NCBI GenBank assembly: GCA_030605045.1 | Contig: JAUWBK010000026.1 | Coordinates: forward strand, 1-9,780 | DNA: 9,780 nt | From: Dehalococcoidia bacterium | Lineage (GTDB): Bacteria; Chloroflexota; Dehalococcoidia; Dehalococcoidales; RBG-16-60-22 | Direction: 5' to 3' | In this document: positions 1 to 6,451 of the stretch, in pieces | Layout of the letters: the number at the start of each line of letters is the position of its first letter | Position numbering within the stretch: position 1 is the stretch's first letter | Translations under genes and position numbers: made by a program | Notes under the pieces: generated by a model | What the model was told of the DNA's origin: nothing | Seen by the model: only the letters and a program-made list of their open reading frames with translations | The model's database searches: none

Positions 1-1041
1 ATCATCTACTGCCTTTATTTCCCAGCCAGGCAAAGCCTTTCCTGAGGCACCAAGCTTCCTTATGCCATCTACAGGATGATAGGTAACATGAGACACCGCT
101 TCGGTCAGTCCCCAGATATCAAGAATATCGGCACCATAATACTGCTTGAACTGCTGTATAATGTCAGTCGTCAAAGTGGCGCCACCACTGCACCACAAGC
201 GGATGGAACTCAAATCATAATTTACCCCCTCCCGCTCGGCGACATTAATCGCCAAGGCATAGATATAGGGTACTCCCATATATATAGTGCCCCTCTCCCG
301 CTCAATAGTTTCCAGAAAACTGGTAATAGATCTACCTGTTCCTGGTACTATTACCACCGTGCTGCCTTTATATACCGAAGTCAGCAATATTGAGGCTAGG
401 CCAAACATGTGATACATCGGTAAAGCAAATAACATCACGTTGTCCTTATCAGTTTGCGCAAACCCATCCGCGGATATAATTGCCTCAGTGACTAGGCTAT
501 AATGCGACAAAGCCGCGCCCCGGGGACGATTAGTCGGTCCTCCAGTATAAGAAATAGTGCCTATATCGCCGGGCTCCAAGGCTACCTCAACTCTCTGTGG
601 TGAACTCGTGGCCATAATCTCCCGATAGCTAGGGAATTGGCCTTCATACTTGGAATCTAAGTCGATGACATGCTTAATCGAGTCAAACCGTGATAAGGCC
701 GGGACTAGTGGTTCCAGAAGGTCACTTTCCGCCACCAAAACCTTCGGCTGACAGTTACCAAACAAGGAGGCTAACTCTTCAATCTTATATCTGATATCCA
801 GAGGAACCGCGATACCACCAGCTTTGATTACGCCAAAGTAGACGGTAGCAAATTCCGGGCTATTCGCTAATAATGTTACCACCCGGTCGCCTTTCCCCAC
901 CCCCATTTTGAGCAAGGCATTAGCTACTTTATTTGAGGCCTCATCCAGCTCGGCATAAGATACCTTACGCTCGCCGGAAATGATGGCGGTCCTCCCCGCA
1001 AAGCGGTTTACTGTCTCCTCCAGCACCAGTTTAAGGTTCAT
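1..1041 (-). CDS. AMP-forming acyl-CoA synthetase-like ligase, partial (C-terminus off the left edge)
   Basis: Reading the minus strand from the ATG at 1041 gives 347 codons without a stop up to base 1, so the gene continues off the window. It belongs to the ANL superfamily, which activates a carboxylic acid (probably a fatty acid) as an acyl-adenylate and then transfers it to CoA. Visible features are the N-terminal AELDEASNKVANALL helix, the phosphate loop at residues 165-175, a PMYHMFG segment and the adenine-site motif WGLTE (310-314). The C-terminal subdomain with the catalytic lysine lies outside; family members usually have about 500-560 residues. A GGAGAG ribosome-binding site lies at 1049-1054, 7 nt from the start. 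The phosphate loop reads YTGGPTNRPRG, unlike the usual YTSGTTGxPKG, so activity or substrate class is uncertain. The gene sits 32 bp downstream of tRNA-Leu with no terminator visible between them, so co-transcription is likely. Confidence 0.88.
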   Translation of the reverse strand, partial: MNLKLVLEETVNRFAGRTAIISGERKVSYAELDEASNKVANALLKMGVGKGDRVVTLLANSPEFATVYFGVIKAGGIAVPLDIRYKIEELASLFGNCQPKVLVAESDLLEPLVPALSRFDSIKHVIDLDSKYEGQFPSYREIMATSSPQRVEVALEPGDIGTISYTGGPTNRPRGAALSHYSLVTEAIISADGFAQTDKDNVMLFALPMYHMFGLASILLTSVYKGSTVVIVPGTGRSITSFLETIERERGTIYMGVPYIYALAINVAEREGVNYDLSSIRLWCSGGATLTTDIIQQFKQYYGADILDIWGLTEAVSHVTYHPVDGIRKLGASGKALPGWEIKAVDD

Positions 1042-1073
1042 TACTTGTCTCTCCATTCACACTTTGTGCTAAG

Positions 1074-1155
1074 TGGGGAAGGGGGGACTCGAACCCCCAC
1101 GTCTTGCGACACCAGATCCTAAGTCTGGCCCGTCTGCCAGTTCCGGCACTCCCCC
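1074..1155 (-). tRNA. tRNA-Leu (anticodon UAG)
   Basis: The minus strand folds as a class II tRNA of 82 nt. The 7-bp acceptor stem pairs GGGGGAG with CTTCCCC (one G-U pair), followed by discriminator A73. The D arm has the leucine-type GGAACTGGCAGAC core. The anticodon stem CCAGA/TCTGG encloses the loop CTTAGGA, which puts anticodon TAG at 1119-1121 (read on the minus strand). A long variable arm TGTCGCAAGACG and a T arm with loop TTCGAGT and a 5-bp G/C stem complete it. The 3' CCA is not encoded. The long variable arm and D-arm sequence fit leucine, and UAG reads CUA and other CUN codons. Confidence 0.96.
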
Positions 1156-1218
1156 GGGTACAAATGTAAATAAAGTCCCTCCTTAGCTTGGTGAAAAACA
1201 AGACGGTTACTTCGTAAT

Positions 1219-1248
1219 ACTATAGCATTTTAGTCACCCTATCCTCAA
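1219..1248 (-). promoter_or_regulatory. Candidate sigma70-type promoter for tRNA-Leu and the ligase
   Basis: On the minus strand, TTGAGG (1248-1243) is separated by 18 bp from TATAGT (1224-1219). These match the consensus -35 and -10 hexamers at 4 of 6 and 5 of 6 positions. Transcription would start near 1212, about 57 nt upstream of the mature tRNA 5' end. The call is by eye and has not been tested. Confidence 0.5.
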
Positions 1249-1315
1249 GCCACCGTGGAGAACCAAAATTTAAACGCCAAAAGGAATCAAACCTTTCTAG
1301 ATAATTGGGCTTAAA

Positions 1316-1324
1316 TGGTATAAA
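1316..1324 (+). promoter_or_regulatory. Candidate extended -10 promoter for the lipoprotein-yggS unit
   Basis: The sequence TGG-TATAAA (1316-1324) is an extended -10 element with 5 of 6 matches in the hexamer. No convincing -35 hexamer stands 16-18 bp upstream. Transcription would start around 1331, giving a leader of roughly 38 nt before the ATG at 1369. It faces away from the minus-strand tRNA promoter about 100 bp to its left. Confidence 0.4.
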
Positions 1325-1368
1325 ATATTACGTAAAAAGTGAATCAAAAGGGTTAACAGGAGGATAAA

Positions 1369-1680
1369 ATGAAAATATGGCAAGCTCTTTCACTGGTAGT
1401 GCTATTAGCCGCTCTGCCGGTTCTCTCATCTTGCGAACTCCTCGGTGCCTTAGGGATGGAAAGAAGCGAGCAACAACAAGCCTATGAGGAGCAGTTAAAA
1501 GCTTACCGGGAATATCAGGAGAAGTTAAAAGCTTATCGGGAGCAACAAGAAGCCTATCAGCGGGAAGTCATAGAAGCCTATAATGAACAACTGAAAAAAG
1601 TTTATGGAGAATATGAGGAAGGAATCAAAGCCTGGCACGAAGAGCGGCAGAAACAACTGGAAGAAATTGGTGCCGAATAA
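1369..1680 (+). CDS. Small Tyr-rich helical lipoprotein of unknown function
   Basis: The 103-residue product starts with a lipoprotein signal: basic MK, a hydrophobic segment (roughly 5-19) and the lipobox L-S-S-C with the lipidated cysteine at 22. The mature part is about 80 residues and looks almost entirely helical. It is rich in Glu, Lys, Gln and Arg, with aromatic residues at 39, 46, 49, 56, 63, 71, 79, 82 and Trp 89, mostly 7 or 8 apart, often as A-Y. This implies a helix with an aromatic stripe or a coiled coil. The start is well supported by AGGAGG at 1358-1363, 5 nt before the ATG. After lipidation it should be anchored on the outer face of the cytoplasmic membrane. I recognise no named family. 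It lies 63 bp upstream of the yggS-like gene and may share its transcript, but that does not reveal a role. Confidence 0.85.
   Translation: MKIWQALSLVVLLAALPVLSSCELLGALGMERSEQQQAYEEQLKAYREYQEKLKAYREQQEAYQREVIEAYNEQLKKVYGEYEEGIKAWHEERQKQLEEIGAE
1489..1548 (+). repeat. Two tandem 30-bp units inside the lipoprotein gene
   Basis: Units 1489-1518 and 1519-1548 share an identical 13-base core AGTTAAAAGCTTA (1493-1505 and 1523-1535) followed by a pyrimidine and CGGGA. They encode two 10-residue units of the form E-x-LKAYRE-x-Q (residues 41-50 and 51-60). The near identity at DNA level suggests a fairly recent in-frame duplication that lengthened the helix. Confidence 0.75.
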
Positions 1681-1743
1681 ATTAAAACCTTGCTTGCCAA
1701 ATGTTGAAGACACTTTCACCGATGCTCAAGGACTGAGTTACTC

Positions 1744-2400
1744 ATGACGATTAAGCAGAATGTGAGCCAAATATTAAGTGAATTACCGGAAGGAGTCCAA
1801 TTAGTCGCGGCCGCCAAAACCAGAAAACCGGAAGAAATCCTAGAGGCAATTGAAGCCGGGATAAAAATCGTCGGTGAAAACTACGTTCAAGAAGCAGAAA
1901 GAGCCTATGAGCTAATCGCTAATAAAGCAAAATGGCATTTCATCGGACACCTGCAAAAAAATAAGGTGAAAAAAGCGGTAAAAATATTTGATATGATCGA
2001 AACCGTGGACTCTTTTGAATTAGCCAATGAGATTGATAAAAGATGTGCCCAGATTGGTAAAGTAATGCCAGTTCTGATTGAGGTAAACATTGGTCGAGAA
2101 GCACAAAAATCAGGCGTCCTCCCGGAAAATACCGAACAATTAGCCAAAGAGATTTCCGCTTTGCCTAACATCAGATTAATGGGGCTGATGACTATGGGAC
2201 CTCTTTCCGGAGATCCGGAAGATTCGAGGCCCTATTTCGTGGCAATGAAAAAACTATTTGAGAAAATGAAGAAAGTTGAACTACCTAATACCGAGATGAA
2301 GTATCTCTCCATGGGAATGACCAATTCTTATAAAATCGCGCCCGAGGAAGGTGCCAATATCATAAGAATCGGCACTAAGATTTTTGGCGAAAGGAATTAG
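1744..2400 (+). CDS. yggS: YggS/PLPBP family pyridoxal 5'-phosphate homeostasis protein
   Basis: The 218-residue product is a single-domain TIM-barrel protein that binds pyridoxal phosphate without known catalysis. The family buffers PLP and affects amino-acid and keto-acid balance in the cytoplasm. The PLP lysine is K25 in LVAAAKTR. Other family signatures are GENYVQE, WHFIGHLQ (64-71), EVNIG, LMGLMTMGP and the C-terminal phosphate-binding RIGTKIFG (208-215). The segment after SMGM reads TNS (193-195), where the family commonly has S-x-D; the change is modest. Length is typical to slightly short for the family (about 220-235). The ribosome-binding site is weak (AAGGA at 1728-1732, 11 nt from the ATG), so translation may depend partly on the upstream lipoprotein message. 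In many bacteria the gene sits near sepF or proC; here it does not. Confidence 0.93.
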   Translation: MTIKQNVSQILSELPEGVQLVAAAKTRKPEEILEAIEAGIKIVGENYVQEAERAYELIANKAKWHFIGHLQKNKVKKAVKIFDMIETVDSFELANEIDKRCAQIGKVMPVLIEVNIGREAQKSGVLPENTEQLAKEISALPNIRLMGLMTMGPLSGDPEDSRPYFVAMKKLFEKMKKVELPNTEMKYLSMGMTNSYKIAPEEGANIIRIGTKIFGERN

Positions 2401-2418
2401 AAGATTTGTTGCGGAGGC

Positions 2419-2447
2419 TTGTATTTTGGTCTTAATCATGCTATACT
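2419..2447 (+). promoter_or_regulatory. Candidate promoter of the nusA operon (extended -10)
   Basis: TTGTAT (2419-2424) is followed after 17 bp by TATACT (2442-2447), which carries the upstream TGC of an extended -10 element (TG at 2439-2440). The -10 hexamer matches at 5 of 6 positions; the -35 is weak (3 of 6). Transcription would begin near 2454, about 74 nt before the nusA ATG and about 19 nt before the terminator hairpin. It is the only good candidate between yggS and nusA. Confidence 0.6.
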
Positions 2448-2472
2448 TTAGCAGAACGCTAGTAAACTAACT

Positions 2473-2496
2473 AAGTGGGTTTCATCCCACTTTTTT
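2473..2496 (+). terminator. Intrinsic terminator or attenuator in the nusA leader
   Basis: A perfect 7-bp stem, AAGTGGG (2473-2479) with CCCACTT (2486-2492), closes a 6-nt loop and runs into an uninterrupted T tract ending at 2496. This is a standard Rho-independent terminator. It lies 73 bp after the yggS stop and 31 bp before the nusA start, downstream of the candidate nusA promoter. It could end the lipoprotein-yggS transcript, attenuate nusA-operon transcription, or do both. Confidence 0.85.
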
Positions 2497-2527
2497 AATT
2501 ATGTAATATTGGAGAGTTTAATCTGAG

Positions 2528-3931
2528 ATGAAGAGTGACTTTCTACTGGCTATTACTCAACTCTCGGCGGAGAAGAACCTGCCTAAAGAAGTAGTTCTCT
2601 CGGCAGTAGAAGCAGCGCTGGTATCCGCCTATAGGAAGGATAATTTTACCCCTAACCAGAATATTTCGGTCAAGATTAATCCTAATAGTGGCCGGGTTGA
2701 AGTATGGGCGGAGAAAACTGTCGTCGAACGGTCATCTGATAGTCGTCTTGAGATATCGTCAGATGAGGCATGCAAATTCAAATCAGACGCCCAGATTGGC
2801 GATATCATCATGGTAGAAGCTACTCCGTATAATGCCGGACGCATTGCCGCACAAACGGCAAAACAGGTTATCTTGCAGCGTCTCCATGAAGCCGAACATA
2901 GTGCCATTCTTGAGGAATATACGGATAAAGAAGAAGAGGTCATTACCGGACTGGTGCAGCGGATTGAGCCCGGGCAAGTCTTTATTGACCTAGGCCGAAC
3001 TGAGGCAATCTTACCGGCCTCAGAGCAGATGCGCAACGAAAGGTACCGGGTAGGTCAGCGTCTTAAAGTTTGCATTTTGCAGGTGGTGCGGACCACTAAA
3101 GGACCTCGGGTAGTGGTCTCACGCTCTCACCCTGATTTACTCCGCCGACTCCTCGAATTAGAAGTTCCTGAGGTTTACAACGGGACTGTGGAAATAAAAT
3201 CGATTGCCCGTGAAGCTGGCTATCGGAGCAAGGTAGCAGTGGCCGCACGCCAGGAAGGTATTGACCCGGTTGGTTGCTGTGTTGGACTGCGCGGCATCAG
3301 AATACAAAATATTGTCAATGAGCAAAACGGGGAAAAGATAGACGTTATTATGTGGAGTCCAGATACCGCTACCTTTATTACTAATGCCCTTAGCCCGGCC
3401 CAGATATTAAGTGTTGAGCTAAACGAGGAGGAGAGAATAGCCACGGTAGTCGTCCCAGATAAACAACTCTCACTTGCCATTGGTAAGGAAGGGCAGAATG
3501 CTAGGCTTGCTGCCAAATTGACGGGATGGCGAATTGACATTAAGAGTGCCTCAGTCGCTGAGGCAGAGAAGGCTGAAGCGAAACCGATAGCCGAGGCAGA
3601 AGCAAAAGAAGAAGAGGCCGTAGTTGCCGAGGAGCCTCTGGCGGAAATGCCAGCTATTCTCGAACCAACTCCTGTACCTACCGAACCGTCGCCGACTCCG
3701 GAAGAAGTATTTGCTCAACCACCGGTCTTCTTTACACCCGAATTAACGAAAGACAAGCCTGAGCTTCGGTTTGCTGAGGACATTTTGGGTCCGAAACCAG
3801 ATAAGCCAGGAGATAAAGCAAAGAAGAAGAAAAGGAAGAGCGCTTCCAGCAAGGAAAGTGCTGAGGATGGCATCAAGCTTAAGAAACGGCGCCTTGACTC
3901 GGGACTTCTTGATGAGGATGAAGAGTACTAG
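2528..3931 (+). CDS. nusA: Transcription termination/antitermination factor NusA, with a long charged C-terminal tail
   Basis: NusA binds RNA polymerase and the emerging RNA, modulating pausing, intrinsic termination and antitermination. The 467-residue product has the RNAP-binding N-terminal domain (about 1-130), an S1 domain (about 137-201, starting VITGLVQRIEPGQ), KH1 with DPVGCCVGLRG (246-256) and KH2 with AIGKEGQNAR (317-326), ending near DIKS (337-340). The remaining 127 residues are not a recognisable E. coli-type acidic repeat domain. They run from an Ala/Glu-rich part through a Pro/Glu/Thr-rich part to a Lys/Arg-rich block (KKKKRKS) and an acidic DEDEEY end. The ATG follows GGAGAG (2511-2516) with an 11-nt gap, rather long; the N-terminal alignment with other NusA proteins supports this start. 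It leads the operon; rimP, its common upstream partner, is missing here. The leader terminator could allow NusA feedback. Confidence 0.97.
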   Translation: MKSDFLLAITQLSAEKNLPKEVVLSAVEAALVSAYRKDNFTPNQNISVKINPNSGRVEVWAEKTVVERSSDSRLEISSDEACKFKSDAQIGDIIMVEATPYNAGRIAAQTAKQVILQRLHEAEHSAILEEYTDKEEEVITGLVQRIEPGQVFIDLGRTEAILPASEQMRNERYRVGQRLKVCILQVVRTTKGPRVVVSRSHPDLLRRLLELEVPEVYNGTVEIKSIAREAGYRSKVAVAARQEGIDPVGCCVGLRGIRIQNIVNEQNGEKIDVIMWSPDTATFITNALSPAQILSVELNEEERIATVVVPDKQLSLAIGKEGQNARLAAKLTGWRIDIKSASVAEAEKAEAKPIAEAEAKEEEAVVAEEPLAEMPAILEPTPVPTEPSPTPEEVFAQPPVFFTPELTKDKPELRFAEDILGPKPDKPGDKAKKKKRKSASSKESAEDGIKLKKRRLDSGLLDEDEEY

Positions 3932-4223
3932 CTTCCATTCTGTGCCCATCAAGCATATACCTCGACGGACTTGCCTCGCTTGCCGCCAGGTAAAGGCCAA
4001 GCGTGAATTAATTCGCCTGGTACATGCTCCTGATGGTAATATAGAGATTGATACTAACGGGAAGAAAAGGGGACGTGGTGCTTATCTCTGCCCAGTGTGG
4101 GAGTGTTGGGAGACCGGGTTAAAAGGTAATCGGCTAGAATACGCTTTACGCAGCCACCTTACCCCGGACAATCGAGAACAGCTGATGAAATATGCTAAAG
4201 ACTTACTAAAAGGAGCTAATTAG
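3918..4223 (+). CDS. ylxR: YlxR/RnpM family RNA-binding protein
   Basis: This 101-residue reading carries the YlxR signature: IPRRTCLACR with the C-x2-C pair (C19, C22), KRELIRLV, and GRGAYLCPVWECWE (52-65 region), ending with a helical segment. The family is small, basic and RNA-binding; in Bacillus it has been reported to modulate RNase P (RnpM). It sits between nusA and infB, its conserved place. The open frame extends back to 3771, but that part overlaps nusA by 160 bases and is not family-like. I chose the ATG at 3918, which overlaps the nusA end by 14 nt. ATG 3912 or GTG 3942 are also possible, and none has a clear ribosome-binding site, so coupling to nusA translation is likely. The stop TAG shares its last base with the infB start. 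Confidence 0.9.
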   Translation: MKSTSFHSVPIKHIPRRTCLACRQVKAKRELIRLVHAPDGNIEIDTNGKKRGRGAYLCPVWECWETGLKGNRLEYALRSHLTPDNREQLMKYAKDLLKGAN

Positions 4224-4225
4224 TG
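4211..4225 (+). promoter_or_regulatory. infB ribosome-binding site and one-base stop/start overlap
   Basis: AGGAG (4211-4215) lies 7 nt before the GTG at 4223-4225. The ylxR stop TAG (4221-4223) overlaps this GTG by one base (TAGTG). The spacing supports GTG as the true infB start and suggests that ribosomes finishing ylxR can reinitiate on infB. Confidence 0.8.
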
Positions 4226-6064
4226 GCCAAGGTAAGTAAACCGGATGATGTTGCGGAGCCCGTAACTGAGGAGGTCAGTGACCAGCCGGCAACCGCCAAG
4301 ACACGCCAGATTGAGCTGCCTCATTCCTCAAGCGTGAGGCAATTGGCTGACCTTTTCCAGATTAGTGCCATTGAGGTCATCAAACAACTGATGCGAAATG
4401 GCATTATGGCTAACATAAACCAGGTCATTGACTATGAAACCGCCGCCGCGGTGGCAGCTGCTTATGGTTATGAAGCACGCCCACAGCCTCGGACAGCACA
4501 AAGGTCAGCCAGCGTCATTAGTGAGATGAGGAAGCATCGGCAGTTGTCAGTTGAGGCAACCGGCAACCTACAGCCACGACCCCCGATAGTTACCGTCATG
4601 GGGCACGTTAATCACGGTAAGACGAGATTGCTTGATGCCATCCGACAAACCAACGTCATGGCTACCGAAGCTGGAGGCATCACACAACACATTGGTGCCT
4701 ATCAAGTAACGGCCGATGAGCAAAAGATTACTTTCTTAGATACCCCCGGCCATGAAGCCTTTACTGCAATGCGAGCCCATGGTGCGCAGATAACTGACAT
4801 CACCATTTTGGTGGTGGCGGCTGATGACGGGGTAATGCCACAAACCCAAGAAGCTATCGACCACGCTCGGGCGGCCGGTGTGCCTATCGTCGTTGCCATC
4901 AATAAAATTGATAAGCCCGAGGCTAACCCGGAGCTGGTAAAACAGCAGCTAGCTGACGCTGGCTTGCTTATTGAGGAATGGGGAGGTGATACTGTCTGTG
5001 TGCCAATTTCAGCTAAAGAGAAGATAGGTATCACTGAGCTGCTGGAAAATCTACTAGTCGTGGCGGAAGTGGAGGAGCTAAAAGCCAACCCTTCAGGACC
5101 AGCCACCGGAGTAGTTATCGAAGCGGAAATGGATAGGTCTAGAGGGCCATTAGCCACGGTATTGGTTAATAACGGAACTTTAAAGCTTGGTGACACCATA
5201 GTTGTTGGTACCACCTGGGGCAGAGTAAGAGCCATGTTTAACGATATTGGCAAGCAGATGAAGAAGGCCGGACCAGCCACCCCGGTTGGGCTTCTCGGCT
5301 TAAGTAGCGTACCTCAAGTCGGGGATACGTTAACCGCAGTGAGCAATGAACATCAAGCCCAGGCTTTAATCGAAAAACATAAGGCGGAGATAAAAGAAAA
5401 AGCTTCACCCAAAGCAGTGAGCCTGACTAATCTTTACGACCAAATAACCACCGGGCAAGTAAAAGGACTTAAAGTTATTCTCAAGACTGATGTCCAAGGT
5501 AGTCTCGAACCAATCAGAAGTTCACTAGAACGTTTGGGAACCGAGGAAGTTCAGGTCAGAATCATCCATAGTGGTACCGGCAATATTACCGAGAGTGATG
5601 TTATGTTAGCCACTGCTTCAAAGGGACTGGTAATTGGTTTTGGCGTCAGCACCGAGGAAGGCGCCCGTCGACTGGCTAATACGGAAGGTATCGACATCCG
5701 CCACTATGACGTCATTTATAACTTAATCGATGATGTGGACAAGGCACTCAAAGGCTTGCTGGAGCCCTCTTACGTTGAGGTTATTGAGGGACAGGCTGAA
5801 GTGCGGGCCATTTTCCCTGCTGGTAAGGGGACGAAGGTAGCTGGTGTCTATGTTACTGAAGGTAAAGTAAGTCGTAATGCCTCAGTTAGGGTGCGGCGGG
5901 GGGAAGAAATAGTGCACGAATCAACGGTTAGTAGCCTGAAGCGTTTTAAGGATGATGTGAGAGAAGTGGCCGCGGACTACGAGTGCGGTATTGGCATCAA
6001 GGACTTCAGCGAGTTTCAAGTTGGTGACATACTGGAATTCTTCAGGATGGAAAAAGCCGCCTAA
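4223..6064 (+). CDS. infB: Translation initiation factor IF-2, compact form
   Basis: IF2 is the GTPase that places fMet-tRNA on the 30S subunit and promotes 50S joining. The 613-residue product has one IF2_N module (about 28-85) instead of the long N-terminal extension of E. coli IF2. The G domain follows: G1 GHVNHGKT (127-134), the GGITQHIGAY switch I segment, G3 DTPGHE (173-178), G4 NKID (227-230) and G5 SAK (263-265). Domain II covers roughly 300-385 (EAEMDRSRGPLATVLVNNG). The C1 and C2 domains follow, with LKTDVQGSLEP, GTGNITESDV and a C-terminal beta-barrel ending ILEFFRM. The G1 motif has Asn130 where translational GTPases nearly always have Asp. The remaining motifs are intact, so I call it functional. 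The start is GTG with a good ribosome-binding site. It lies in the middle of the operon, 36 bp before rbfA. Confidence 0.98.
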   Translation: MAKVSKPDDVAEPVTEEVSDQPATAKTRQIELPHSSSVRQLADLFQISAIEVIKQLMRNGIMANINQVIDYETAAAVAAAYGYEARPQPRTAQRSASVISEMRKHRQLSVEATGNLQPRPPIVTVMGHVNHGKTRLLDAIRQTNVMATEAGGITQHIGAYQVTADEQKITFLDTPGHEAFTAMRAHGAQITDITILVVAADDGVMPQTQEAIDHARAAGVPIVVAINKIDKPEANPELVKQQLADAGLLIEEWGGDTVCVPISAKEKIGITELLENLLVVAEVEELKANPSGPATGVVIEAEMDRSRGPLATVLVNNGTLKLGDTIVVGTTWGRVRAMFNDIGKQMKKAGPATPVGLLGLSSVPQVGDTLTAVSNEHQAQALIEKHKAEIKEKASPKAVSLTNLYDQITTGQVKGLKVILKTDVQGSLEPIRSSLERLGTEEVQVRIIHSGTGNITESDVMLATASKGLVIGFGVSTEEGARRLANTEGIDIRHYDVIYNLIDDVDKALKGLLEPSYVEVIEGQAEVRAIFPAGKGTKVAGVYVTEGKVSRNASVRVRRGEEIVHESTVSSLKRFKDDVREVAADYECGIGIKDFSEFQVGDILEFFRMEKAA

Positions 6065-6100
6065 TCAGCAATAAATAGTCCTCAAGGGAGCCTGCTAATT

Positions 6101-6451
6101 GTGTCACATCGCATTGAGCGAGTAAATAATCTCATTCGCCAAGAAATCAGTGAACTGCTTCGGCGCCAAGTCAAAGACCCACGACTTGGCACTTTTGTTG
6201 CCGTGACTGAGGTGGTTACCTCTCCTGACCTCAGGCGTGCCAAAGTATTTGTCAGTTGTATCAGCAGTAAAGAAGAAAAACAAGAGACCCTAAACGCATT
6301 AACTGGGGCTTCACGTTTCTTGCGCAAAGAGTTAGCTAAGAATCTGCGGTTACGGCGTATTCCGGAATTAAGCTTTCACTGGGACGATTCTATTGAGCGT
6401 GGCGACCACCTCATGCGACTAATTGACCAAGTCAGTTCAACAGACCACTGA
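6101..6451 (+). CDS. rbfA: 30S ribosome-binding factor A
   Basis: The 116-residue product is a single type-II KH-like domain that binds the 30S subunit and helps late maturation of 16S rRNA, especially at low temperature. Family marks are the N-terminal RIERVNNLIRQEISELL helix, VKDPRLG (24-30), VTEVVTSPDLRRAKVFVS, the kinked-helix segment TGASRFLRKEL, and the closing PELSFHWDDSIERGDHL. Length is normal for the family. The start is GTG at 6101 with GGGAG at 6086-6090, 10 nt upstream; no in-frame start closer to the infB stop fits better. It follows infB by 36 bp and precedes truB by 72 bp, the classic infB-rbfA-truB order. Confidence 0.96.
   Translation: MSHRIERVNNLIRQEISELLRRQVKDPRLGTFVAVTEVVTSPDLRRAKVFVSCISSKEEKQETLNALTGASRFLRKELAKNLRLRRIPELSFHWDDSIERGDHLMRLIDQVSSTDH

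Noticed and set aside
76..393. Plus-strand open frame of 105 codons
   Set aside because: It lies wholly inside the minus-strand acyl-CoA ligase gene, has no family features or ribosome-binding site, and is a shadow frame.
2454..2527. Riboswitch or T-box in the nusA leader
   Set aside because: No T-box sequence, no recognised aptamer core and no alternative pairing with the terminator stem could be found. The leader is too short for most known aptamers.
3771..3917. N-terminal extension of YlxR upstream of 3918
   Set aside because: This part overlaps nusA, reads as an out-of-frame shadow of its Lys-rich tail, and has no counterpart in YlxR proteins.
4702..5280. Long minus-strand open frame of 192 codons within infB
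   Set aside because: It is antisense to the conserved G domain and domain II of IF2. Its Ser/Thr/Ala-rich composition is typical of a reversed coding sequence.
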